From Xylocopa sonorina (taxonomy: Eukaryota; Arthropoda; Insecta; Hymenoptera; Apidae): DNA of 64,000 nt. Both the position numbers and the translations under genes were made by a program. Of this stretch, positions 1 to 12,110 are shown in pieces. The notes under the pieces are model-generated. The model did no database searches. It worked only from the letters and a program-made list of their open reading frames with translations, and was not told the origin of the DNA. The stretch covers positions 806,001 through 870,000 of the forward strand of contig NW_027490122.1 of the NCBI RefSeq assembly GCF_050948175.1, read 5' to 3'. The first letter of the stretch is position 1. Every line of letters starts with the position of its first letter.

Positions 1-659
1 TGTTTCGTGATAAGATATAATCTTCATTTTGGAGTGTTATGTATACCTCGTATTCACTTCAAAAGAATGTAAATACGACACTTCCATGCTAGGAAATATT
101 GTTTGCAGATGTCTACGTATCGTAGCAGTAGGGTTCTAATGCTTCTTAAAACGAGATGTCGTATTTCATTTCTATGTTTCATGATAAGATATAATATTCA
201 TTGCGAAGTGTCATGTATACCTCGTATTCACTTCAAAAGAATGCAAATGCGACACTTCCATGCTAGGAAATAGCGTTTGCAGATGTCTACGTATCGTAGC
301 AATAGAGTTCTAATGCTTCTTAAAACGAGATGTCGCATTTCATTTCTATGTTCCGTGATAAGATATAATATTCATTTTGGAGTGTTATGTATACCTGGCA
401 TTCACTTCAAAAGTATGTAAATGCGACACTTCCTTGGAAGGAAATATTGTTTGCAGATGTCTACGTATCGTAGCAAGAGAGTTCTAATGCTTCTTAAAAC
501 GAGATGTCGTATTTCATTTCTATGTTTCATGATATGATATAATATCCATTGCGAAGTGTCATCCATACCTCGTATTCACTTCAATGGAATGTAAATGCGA
601 CACTTCCATGCTAGGAAATAGCGTTTGCAGATTGCTGCGTATCGTAGCAAGAGAGTTCT

Positions 660-2604
660 AATGCTTCTTAAAACGAGATGTCGCATTTCATTTCTATGTT
701 CCCTGATAAGGTATAATATTCATTTTGGAGTATTATGTATACCTCGTATTCACTTCAAAAGAATGTAAATGCGACACTTCCTTGCTAGGAAATATTGTTT
801 GCAGATGTCTACGTATTGTAGCAGTAGATTTCTAATGCTTCTTAAAACGCGATATCGCATCTCATTTCTATGTTTCACGATAAGATATAATATCCATTGC
901 TAAGTGTCATGCATACCTCGTATTCACTTCAAAGGAATGTAAATGCTACACTTCCATGCTAGGAAATAGCGTTTGCAGATTGCTGCGTATCGTAGCAAGG
1001 GAGTTCTAATGCTTGTTAAAACGAGATGTCGCATTTCATTCCTATGTTTCATGATACGATATATTATTCATTGCGGAGTGTCATGTATACCTCGTAACCA
1101 CTTCAAAAGTATGTAAATGCGACACTTCCTCGCTAGGAAATAGCATTTCCAGATGTCAACGTATCGAAACAATAGAGTTCTAATGCTTCTTGAAGCGAGA
1201 TGTCGCATATCATTTCTATGTTTCATGATACGATATAATATTCATTGCGGAGTGCCATGTATACCTCGTAACCACTTCAAAAGAATGTAAATGCGACACT
1301 TCCTTGCGAGGAAATAGCGTTTCCAGATGACCACGTATCGAAAGAATAGAGTTCTAATACTTCTTAGAACGAGATGTCGCATCTCATTTCTATGTCTCGT
1401 GATATGATATAATATTCATTGGGAAGTGTCACGTATACCTCGTATTCACTCCAAAAGAATGTAAATGCGACACTTACATGCTAGGAAATAGCGTTTGCAG
1501 ATGTCTACGTATCGTAGCAATAGAGTTCTAATGCTTCTTAAAACGAGATGTCGTACTTCATTTCTATGTTTCATGATAAGATATAATATTCATTGCGAAG
1601 TGTCATGTATACCTCGTATTCACTTCAAAAGAATGCAAATGCGACACTTCCATGCTAGGAAATAGCGTTTGCAGATGTCTACGTATCGTAGCAATAGAGT
1701 TCTAATGCTTCTTAAAACGAGATGTCGCATTTCATTTCTATGTTCCGTGATAAGATATAATATTCATTTTGGAGTGTTATGTATACCTCGTATTCACTTC
1801 AAAAGAATGTAAATGCGATACTTCCTTGCTAGGAAATATTGTTTGCAGATGTCTACGTATTGTAGCAGTAGATTTCTAATGCTTCTTAAAACGCGATATC
1901 GCATCTCATTTCTATGTTTCACGATAAGATATAATATCCATTGCTAAGTGTCATGCATACCTCGTATTCACTTCAAAGGAATGTAAATGCTACACTTCCA
2001 TGCTAGGAAATAGCGTTTGCAGATTGCTGCGTATCGTAGCAAGGGAGTTCTAATGCTTGTTAAAACGAGATGTCGCATTTCATTCCTATGTTTCATGATA
2101 CGATATAATATTCATTGCGGAGTGTCATGTATACCTCGTAACCACTTCAAAAGTATGTAAATGCGACACTTCTTCGCTAGGAAATAGCATTTCCAGATGT
2201 CAACGTATCGAAACAATAGAGTTCTAATGCTTCTTGAAGCGAGATGTCGCATATCATTTCTATGTTTCATGATACGATATAATATTCATTGCGGAGTGCC
2301 ATGTATACCTCGTAACCACTTCAAAAGAATGTAAATGCGACACTTCCTTGCTAGGAAATAGCGTTTCCAGATGACCACGTATCGAAAGAATAGAGTTCTA
2401 ATACTTCTTAGAACGAGATGTCGCATCTCATTTCTATGTTTCGTGATAAGATATAATATTCATTGCGAAGTGTCACGTATACCTCGTATTCACTCCAAAA
2501 GAATGTAAATGCGACACTTACATGCTAGGAAATAGCGTTTGCAGATGTCTACGTATCGTAGCAATAGAGTTCTAATGCTTCTTAAAACGAGATGTCGCAT
2601 TTCA
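660..2604 (+). repeat. 6-monomer higher-order repeat, two copies (1,044 bp)
   Basis: Diagnostic variants recur 1,044 bp apart, which is 6 x 174. ACGTATTGTAG is at 811 and 1855, and TTCCAGATGACCACG is at 1321 and 2365. Copy 1 spans about 660-1,560 and copy 2 about 1,704-2,604. Within each copy the neighbouring monomers are clearly different from one another, as expected of a true HOR rather than simple monomer homogeneity. Confidence 0.85.
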
Positions 2605-5220
2605 TTTCTATGCTTCGTAATAAGATATAATATTCATTATGGAATGTTATGTATACCTCGTATTCACTTCAAAAGAATGCAAATGCGACACTTCCTTGCT
2701 AGGATAAAACGTTTGCAGATGTCTACGTATATTAGCTATAGAGTTCTAACGCTTCTCAAAACGCGATATAGCACCTCATTCCTATGTTTCATGATAAGAT
2801 ATAATATTCATTGCGAAGTGTCATGTATATCACGTATTCACTTCAAAAGAATGTAAATACGACACTTCCATGCTAGGAAGTAGCGTTTGCAGATGTCTAC
2901 GTATCGTAGCAATAGAGATCTAATGCTTCCTAAAACGCGATATCGCATCTCACATCTATGTTTCATGATAAGATATAATATTCATTATGGAGTGTTATGT
3001 ATACCACGTATTCACTTCAAAAGAATGTAAATGCGACATTTCCATGCTAGGAAATAGCGTTTGCAGATGCCTACGTATCGTAGCAATAGAGTTTTAATGC
3101 TTCTCAATACTCGATATAGCACCTCATTCCTATGTTTCATGATAAGATATAATATTCCTTGCGAAGTGTCATGTATATCTTGTATTCACTTCAAAAGAAT
3201 GTAAATGCGACACTTCCATGCTAGGAAATAGCGTTTGCAGATCTCTACGTATCGTAGCAGTAGAGTTCTTATGCTTCTTAAAACGCGATATCGCATCTCA
3301 TTTCTATGTTTCATGATAAGATATAATATCCATTGCGAAGTGTCATGCATACCTCGTATTCACTTCAGTGGAATGTAAATGCGACACTTCCATGCTAGGA
3401 AATAGCGTTTGCATATGGCTGCGTATCGTAGCAAGAGAGTTCTAATGCTTCTTAAAACGAGATGTCGCATTTCATTTCTATGTTTCGTGATAAGATATAA
3501 TATTCATTGTGGAGTGTTATGTATACCTCGTATTCACTTCAAAAGGATGTAAATGCGACACACCCTTGCTGGGAAATAGCGTTTCCAGATGAATACGTGT
3601 CGAAACAATAGAGATCTAATGATTCTTAAATCGAGATGTCGCATTTCATTCCTATGATTCGTGATGAGATACAATATTCATTGTAGAGTGTTATGTATAC
3701 CTCGAATTCACTTCAAAAGAATGTAAATGCGACACTTCCATGCTAGGAAATAGCGTTTGCAGATGTCTACGTATCGTAGCAATTGAGTTCTAATGCTTCT
3801 TAAAACGCGATATCGCATCTCATTCCTATGTTTCATTATAAGATATAATACTCATTGCGAAGTGTCATGTATACCTCGTATTCACGTCAAAAGAATGTAA
3901 ATGCGACTCTTCCTTGCTAGGAAATATCGTTTCCAGATGATCACGTATCGAAAGAGTAGAGTCCTAATACTTCTTATAACGCGATATCGCATCTCACTAC
4001 TTTGCTTCATGATAAGATATAATATTCATTGCGAAGTGTCACGTATACCTCGTATTCACTCCAAAAGAATGTGAATGCGATACTTACATGCTAGGAAATA
4101 GCGATTGCAGATGTCTACGTATCGTAGCAATAGAGTTCTAATGCTTCTTAAAACGAGATGTAGCATTTCATTTCTATGCTTCGTAATAAGATATAATATT
4201 CATTATGGAATGTTATGTATACATCGTATTCACTTCAAAAGAATGTAAATGCGACACTTCCTTGCTAGGATAAAACGTTTGCAGATGTCTACGTATATTA
4301 GCAATAGAGTTCTAACGCTTCTCAAAACGCGATATAGCACCTCATTCCTATGTTTCATGATAAGATATAATATTCATTGCGAAGTGTCATGTATAACTCG
4401 TATTCACTTCAAAAGAATGTAAATACGACACTTCCATGCTAGGAAGTAGCGTTTGCAGATGTCTACGTATCGTAGCAATAGAGATCTAATGCTTCCTAAA
4501 ACGCGATATCGCATCTCACATATATGTTTCATGATAAGATATAATATTCATTGCGAAGTGTGATGTATACATCGTATTCACTTCAAAAGAATGTAAATGC
4601 GACACTTCCATGCTAGGAAATAGCGTTTGCAGATGTCTACGTATCGTAGCAATAGAGTTCTAATGCTTCTTAAAACGAGATGTAGCATTTCATTTCTATG
4701 TTTCATGATAAGATATAATATTCATTATGGAGTGTTATGTATACCTCGTATTCACTTCAAAAGAATGTAAATGCGACATTTGCATGCTAGGATATAGCGT
4801 TTGCAGATGCCTACGTATCGTAGCAATAGAGTTTTAATGCTTCTCAATACGCGATATAGCACCTCGTTCCTATGTTTCATGATAAGATACGATATTCTTT
4901 GCGAAGTGTCATGTATATCTTGTATTCACTTCAAAAGAATGTAAATGCGACACATCCATGCTAGGAAATAGCGTTTGCAGATGTCTACGTATCGTAGCAA
5001 TAGAGTTCTAGTGCTTCCTAAAACGCGATATCGCATCTCACTTCTATGTGTCATGATAAGATATAATATTCATTGCGAAGTGTGATTTATACCTCGTATT
5101 CACTTCAAAAGAATATAAATGCGACACTTCCATGCTAGGAAATAGCGTTTGCAGATGTCTACGTATCGTAGCAATAGAGTTCTGACGCTTCTTAAAACGA
5201 GATGTCGCATTTCATTTCTA

Positions 5221-6540
5221 TGTTTCGTGATAAGATATAATCTTCATTTTGGAGTGTTATGTATACCTCGTATTCACTTCAAAAGAATGTAAATACGACA
5301 CTTCCTTGCTAGGAAATATTGTTTGCAGATGTCTACGTATCGTAGCAGTAGGGTTCTAATGCTTCTTAAAACGAGATGTCGTATTTCATTTCTATGTTTC
5401 ATGATAAGATATAATATTCATTGCGAAGTGTCATGTATACCTCGTATTCACTTCAAAAGAATGCAAATGCGACACTTCCATGCTAGGAAATAGCGTTTGC
5501 AGATGTCTACGTATCGTAGCAATAGAGTTCTAATGCTTCTTAAAACGAGATGTCGCATTTCATTTCTATGTTCCGTGATAAGATATAATATTCATTTTGG
5601 AGTGTTATGTATACCTCGTATTCACTTCAAAAGAATGTAAATGCAACACTTCCTTGGAAGGAAATATTGTTTGCAGATGTCTACGTATCGTAGCAAGAGA
5701 GTTCTAATGCTTCTTAAAACGAGATGTCGTATTTCATTTCTATGTTTCATGATAAGATATAATATCCATTGCGAAGTGTCATCCATACCTCGTATTCACT
5801 TCAATGGAATGTAAATGCGACACTTCCATGCTAGGAAATAGCGTTTGCAGATTGCTGCGTATCGTAGCAAGAGAGTTCTAATGCTTCTTAAAACGAGATG
5901 TCGCATTTCATTTCTATGTTCCCTGATAAGGTATAATATTCATTTTGGAGTATTATGTATACCTCGTATTCACTTCAAAAGAATGTAAATGCGACACTTC
6001 CTTGCTAGGAAATATTGTTTGCAGATGTCTACGTATTGTAGCAGTAGATTTCTAATGCTTCTTAAAACGCGATATCGCATCTCATTTCTATGTTTCACGA
6101 TAAGATATAATATCCATTGCTAAGTGTCATGCATACCTCGTATTCACTTCAAAGGAATGTAAATGCTACACTTCCATGCTAGGAAATAGCGTTTGCAGAT
6201 TGTTGCGTATCGTAGCAAGGGAGTTCTAATGCTTGTTAAAACGAGATGTCGCATTCCATTCCTATGTTTCATGATACGATATAATATTCATTGCGGAGTG
6301 TCATGTATACCTCGTAACCACTTCAAAAGTATGTAAATGCGACACATCCTCGCTAGGAAATAGCATTTCCAGATGTCAACGTATCGAAACAATAGAGTTC
6401 TAATGCTTCTTGAAGCGAGATGTCGCATATCATTTCTATGTTTCATGATACGATATAATATTCATTGCGGAGTGCCATGTATACCTCGTAACCACTTCAA
6501 AAGAATGTAAATGCGACACTTCCTTGCTAGGAAATAGCGT
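5221..6540 (+). repeat. Second copy of the window's first 1.3 kb, 30 monomers downstream
   Basis: Bases 1-1,320 and 5,221-6,540 line up without a gap at an offset of 5,220 bp (30 x 174), with only scattered substitutions. The rare TCTTCATTTTGGAG variant marks the start of both. A third start of the same series is at 7,308 and a fourth at 10,091. The homology ends near 1,320 and 6,540, where the second copy switches to a different monomer type. Confidence 0.85.
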
Positions 6541-7074
6541 TTGCAGATGTCTACGTATCGAAGCAACAAGTATCTACTGCTTTCTAAATCGCGATATCGC
6601 ATTTCACTTCTATGTATCGTGATAAGGTATAATATTCATTGCCCAGTGTCAATTATACCTTGCATACACTTCAAATGAATGTAAATGCGGTCCTTCCTTG
6701 CTAGGAAATAGTGTTTGCAGATGTCTCCGTATCGAAGCAATAGATTTCTAATGCTTCTTAAAACGCGATATCGCATTTCATTTCTATGTTTCATGATAAG
6801 ATATAATATTCATTGCGGTGTGTCACTTATATCTCGCATACACTTCAAATGAATGTAAATGCGACACTTCCTTGCTAGGAAATAGCGTTTTCAGATGTCA
6901 ACGCATCGAAACAATAAAGTTCTAATGCTACTTATAACGAGATGTCGCACCACACTTCTATGTTTCATGAAAAAAAATAATATTCATTGCGAAGTGTCAT
7001 GTATACCTGGTATTCACTTCAAAATTATGTAAATGTGACAGTCCTTGCTAGGGAATAGCGTTTGCAGATGTCTA

Positions 7075-7810
7075 CGTATCGTAGCAATAGAGTTCTAATG
7101 CTTCCTAAAACGCGATATCGCATCTCACTTCTATGTGTCATGATAAGATATAATATTCATTGCGAAGTGTCATTTATACCTCGTATTCACTTCAAAAGAA
7201 TATAAATGCGACACATCCATGCTAGGAAATAGCGTTTGCAGATGTCTACGTATCGTAGCAATAGAGTTCTGTCGCTTCTTAAAACGAGATGTCGCATTTC
7301 ATTTCTATGTTTCGTGATAAGATATAATCTTCATTTTGGAGTGTTATGTATACCTCGTATTCACTTCAAAAGAATGTAAATACGACACTTCCTTGCTAGG
7401 AAATATTGTTTGCAGATGTCTACGTATCGTAGCAGTAGGGTTCTAATGCTTCTTAAAACGAGATGTCGTATTTCATTTCTATGTTTCATGATAAGATATA
7501 ATATTCATTGCGAAGTGTCATGTATACCTCGTATTCACTTCAAAAGAATGCAAATGCGACACTTCCATGCTAGGAAATAGCGTTTGCAGATGTCTACGTA
7601 TCGTAGCAATAGAGTTCTAATGCTTCTTAAAACGAGATGTCGCATTTCATTTCTATGTTCCGTGATAAGATATAATATTCATTTTGGAGTGTTATGTATA
7701 CCTCGTATTCACTTCAAAAGAATGTAAATGCGACACTTCCTTGGAAGGAAATATTGTTTGCAGATGTCTACGTATCGTAGCAAGAGAGTTCTAATGCTTC
7801 TTAAAAGGAG
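7075..7810 (+). repeat. Extra copy of the 4,988-5,723 segment, 12 monomers downstream
   Basis: The segment matches 4,988-5,723 at an offset of 2,087 bp (12 x 174 minus 1), including the CTATGTGTCATGATAAG and TCTTCATTTTGGAG variants. It lies between the two copies of the 28-monomer unit, so at least two rounds of duplication overlap here. Confidence 0.75.
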
Positions 7811-10800
7811 ATGTCGTATTTCATTTCTATGTTTCGTGATAAGATATAATATTCATTGTGGAGTGTTATGTATACCTCGTATTCACTTCAAAAGGATGTA
7901 AATGCGACACACCCTTGCTAGGAAATAGCGTTCCCAGATGACTACGTGTCGAAAGAATAGAGATCTAATGATTCTTAAAACGAGATGTCGCATTTCATTC
8001 CTATGATTCGTGATAAAATACAATATTCATTGTAGAGTGTTATGTATACCTCGTATTCACTTCAAAAGAATGTAAATGCGACACTTCCATGCTAGGAAAT
8101 AGCGTTTGCAGATGTCTACATATCGCAGCAACAGAGTTCTAATGCTACTTAAAACGAGATGTCGCATTTCATTTCTATGTTTCGTGATAAGATATAATAT
8201 TCATTGTGGAGTGTTATGTATACCTCCTATTCACTTCAAAAGAATGTAAATGCGACACTTCCTTGCTAGGAAATAGCGTTTCCAGATGACCACGTATCGA
8301 AAGAATAGAGTTCTAATACTTCTTAAAACGAGATGTCGCATCTCATTCCTATGTTTCGTGATAAGATATAATATTCATTGTAGAGTGTCACGTATACCTC
8401 GTATTCACTCCAAAAGAATGTAAATGTGACACTTACATGCTAGGAAATAGCGTTTGCAGATGTCTACGTATCGTAGCAATGGATTTCTAATGCTTCTCAA
8501 AACGAGATATCGTGTTTCATTTCTATGCTTCGTAATAAGATATAATATTCATTATGGAATGTTATGTATACCTCGTATTCACTTCAAAAGAATGTAAATG
8601 CGACACTTCCTTCCTAGGATATAACGTTTGCAGATGTCTACGTATCGTAGCAATTGAGTTCTAATGCTTCTTAAAACGCGATATCGCATCTCATTCCTAT
8701 GTTTCATTATAAGATATAATACTCATTGCGAAGTGTCATGTATACCTCGTATTCACGTCAAAAGAATGTAAATGCGACTCTTCCTTGCTAGGAAATATCG
8801 TTTCCAGATGATCACGTATCGAAAGAGTAGAGTCCTAATACTTCTTATAACGCGATATCGCATCTCACTACTTTGCTTCATGATAAGATATAATATTCAT
8901 TGCGAAGTGTCACGTATACCTCGTATTCACTCCAAAAGAATGTGAATGCGATACTTACATGCTAGGAAATAGCGTTTGCAGATGTCTACGTATCGTAGCA
9001 ATAGAGTTCTAATGCTTCTTAAAACGAGATGTAGCATTTCATTTCTATGCTTCATAATAAGATATAATATTCATTATGGAATGTTATGTATACATCGTAT
9101 TCACTTCAAAAGAATGTAAATGCGACACTTCCTTGCTAGGATAAAACGTTTGCAGATGTCTACGTATATTAGCAAAAGAGTTCTAACGCTTCTCAAAACG
9201 CGATATAGCACCTCATTCCTATGTTTCATGATAAGATATAATATTCATTGCGAAGTGTCATGTATAACTCGTATTCACTTCAAAAGAATGTAAATACGAC
9301 ACTTCCATGCTAGGAAGTAGCGTTTGCAGATGTCTACGTATCGTAGCAATAGAGATCTAATGCTTCCTAAAACGCGATATCGCATCTCACATATATGTTT
9401 CATGATAAGATATAATATTCATTGCGAAGTGTGATGTATACATCGTATTCACTTCAAAAGAATGTAAGTGCGACACTTCCATGCTAGGAAATAGCGTTTG
9501 CAGATGTCTACGTATCGTAGCAATAGAGTTCTAATGCTTCTAAAAACGCGATATCGCATCTCACTGCTATGTTTCATGATAAGATATAATATTCATTATG
9601 GAGTGTTATGTATACCTCGTATTCACTTCAAAAGAATGTAAATGCGACATTTGCATGCTAGGATATAGCGTTTGCAGATGCCTACGTATCGTAGCAATAG
9701 AGTTTTAATGCTTCTCAATACGCGATATAGCACCTCATTCCTATGTTTCATGATAAGATACGATATTCTTTGCGAAGTGTCATGTATATCTTGTATTCAC
9801 TTCAAAAGAATGTAAATGCGACACATCCATGCTAGGAAATACGTTTGCAGATGTCTACGTATCGTAGCAATAGAGTTCTAATGCTTCCTAAAACGCGATA
9901 TCGCATCTCACTTCTATGTGTCATGATAAGATATAATATTCATTGCGAAGTGTCATTTATACCTCGTATTCACTTCAAAAGAATATAAATGCGACACTTC
10001 CATGCTAGGAAATAGCGTTTGCAGATGTCTACGTATCGTAGCAATAGAGTTCTAACGCTTCTTAAAACGAGATGTCGCATTTCATTTCTATGTTTCGTGA
10101 TAAGATATAATCTTCATTTTGGAGTGTTATGTATACCTCGTATTCACTTCAAAAGAATGTAAATACGACACTTCCTTGCTAGGAAATATTGTTTGCAGAT
10201 GTCTACGTATCGTAGCAGTAGGGTTCTAATGCTTCTTAAAACGAGATGTCGTATTTCATTTCTATGTTTCATGATAAGATATAATATTCATTGCGAAGTG
10301 TCATGTATACCTCGTATTCACTTCAAAAGAATGCAAATGCGACACTTCCATGCTAGGAAATAGCGTTTGCAGATGTCTACGTATCGTAGCAATAGAGTTC
10401 TAATGCTTCTTAAAACGAGATGTCGCATTTCATTTCTATGTTCCGTGATAAGATATAATATTCATTTTGGAGTGTTATGTATACCTCGTATTCACTTCAA
10501 AAGAATGTAAATGCGACACTTCCTTGGTAGGAAATATTGTTTGCAGATGTCTACGTATCGTAGCAAGAGAGTTCTAATGCTTCTTAAAACGAGATGTCGT
10601 ATTTCATTTCTATGTTTCATGATAAGATATAATATCCATTGCGAAGTGTCATCCATACCTCGTATTCACTTCAATGGAATGTAAATGCGACACTTCCATG
10701 CTAGGAAATAGCGTTTGCAGATTGCTGCGTATCGTAGCAAGGGAGTTCTAATGCTTGTTAAAACGAGATGTCGCATTTCATTCCTATGTTTCATGATACG

Positions 10801-12095
10801 ATATAATATTCATTGCGGAGTGTCATGTATACCTCGTAACCACTTCAAAAGTATGTAAATGCGACACTTCCTCGCTAGGAAATAGCATTTCCAGATGTCA
10901 ACGTATCGAAACAATAGAGTTCTAATGCTTCTTGAAGCGAGATGTCGCATATCATTTCTATGTTTCATGATACGATATAATATTCATTGCGGAGTGCCAT
11001 GTATACCTCGTAACCACTTCAAAAGAATGTAAATGCGACACTTCCTTGCTAGAAAATAGCGTTTGCAGATGTCTACGTATCGAAGCAACAAGTATCTACA
11101 GCTTTCTAAATCGCGATATCGCATTTCACTTCTATGTATCGTGATAAGGTATAATATTCTTTGCCCAGTGTCAATTATACCTTGCATACACTTCAAATGA
11201 ATGTAAATGCGGTCCTTCCTTGCTTGGAAATAGTGTTTGCAGATGTCTCCGTATCGAAGCAATAGATTTCTAATGCTTCTTAAAACGCGATATCGCATTT
11301 CATTTCTATGTTTCATGATAAGATATAATATTCATTGCGATGTGTCACTTATATCTCGCATACACTTCAAATGAATGTAAATGCGACACTTCCTTGCTAG
11401 GAAATAGCGTTTTCAGATGTCAACGCATCGAAACAATGGAGTTTTAATGCTTCTTAAAACGAGATGTCGCACCTCACTTCTATGTTTCACGATAAAAAAT
11501 AATATTCATTGCGAAGTGTCATGTATAACTGGTACTCACTTCAAAATTATGTTAATGTGACTGTCCTTGCTAGGGAATAGCGTTTGCAGATGTCTACGTA
11601 TCGAAACAATAGCGTTTTAATGCTTCTTAAAACGAGATGTCGCATCTCACTCCTATGTTTCATGATAAGAAATAATATTCATTGCGAAATGTCATGTATA
11701 CCTGGTGTTCACTTCAAATGAATGTCAAGGCGACACTTCCTTGCAGGAAATAGCGTTTGCAGATGTCTGCGTATCGAAGCAATAGAGTTCCAATGCTTCT
11801 TAAATCGCAATATCGCATCACACTTCTATGTTTCATGGTAAGATATAATATTAACTGCGAAGTGTCATATATACCTCGCATACACTTCGAACGAATGTAA
11901 ATGCCACACATCCTTGCTGGGAAATAGCGGCTCGAGATGTCTACGTATCGAAGCGTTAGATTTCTAATGCTTCTTATAACACGACATCGCACCTTTCTTC
12001 GATGTTTCATGATAAGATATAACATTCATTGCGAAGTATTATGTATACTTCGTCTATACTCCGAATGAAAGTAAATGCCACATTTCCTTGCTGGG

Positions 12096-12110
12096 AAATA
12101 TTCCACCATT
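12096..12110. other. Satellite orientation switch, forward to inverted
   Basis: Up to GCTGGGAAATA the repeat reads forward. From ATTGCTTCGATACGTGG onward it reads as the reverse complement, and CGCAATGAA..TTATATCTTATC follows at about 12,205-12,227. The break falls in the near-palindromic GGAAATATTCC around the TTCC..GGAA dyad of the monomer. No foreign DNA separates the two orientations. Confidence 0.85.

Larger units (their letters stand above)
3760..11597 (+). repeat. About 28-monomer higher-order repeat (about 4.87 kb), two copies
   Basis: The block at about 3,760-7,075 recurs at about 8,631-11,597. Marker CAATTGAG is at 3,780 and 8,651, and GTGAATGCGATACTTAC is at 4,071 and 8,942, both 4,871 bp apart (28 x 174 minus 1). 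Past about 10,740 the spacing drops to 4,522 bp (26 monomers): AAGCAACAAG is at 6,561 and 11,083. The right copy has therefore lost two monomers, the usual footprint of unequal exchange in register. Confidence 0.85.
1..12100 (+). repeat. 174-bp satellite array, forward orientation (left arm)
   Basis: Head-to-tail monomers; the landmark TGTTTC recurs at 1, 175, 349 and 523, giving a period of exactly 174 bp. With that landmark as base 1, the monomer contains AAGATATAATATTCATT, then TATACCTCGTATTCACTTC, then the TTCC..GGAA dyad near 82-95, CTACGTATCGTAG near 113-125 and GCGATATCGC near 153-162. Monomers differ by scattered substitutions and a few 1-2 bp indels. No gene-like content was seen. 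Short open frames here are fragments of the repeat unit. The array continues beyond the left edge of the window. Confidence 0.97.
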
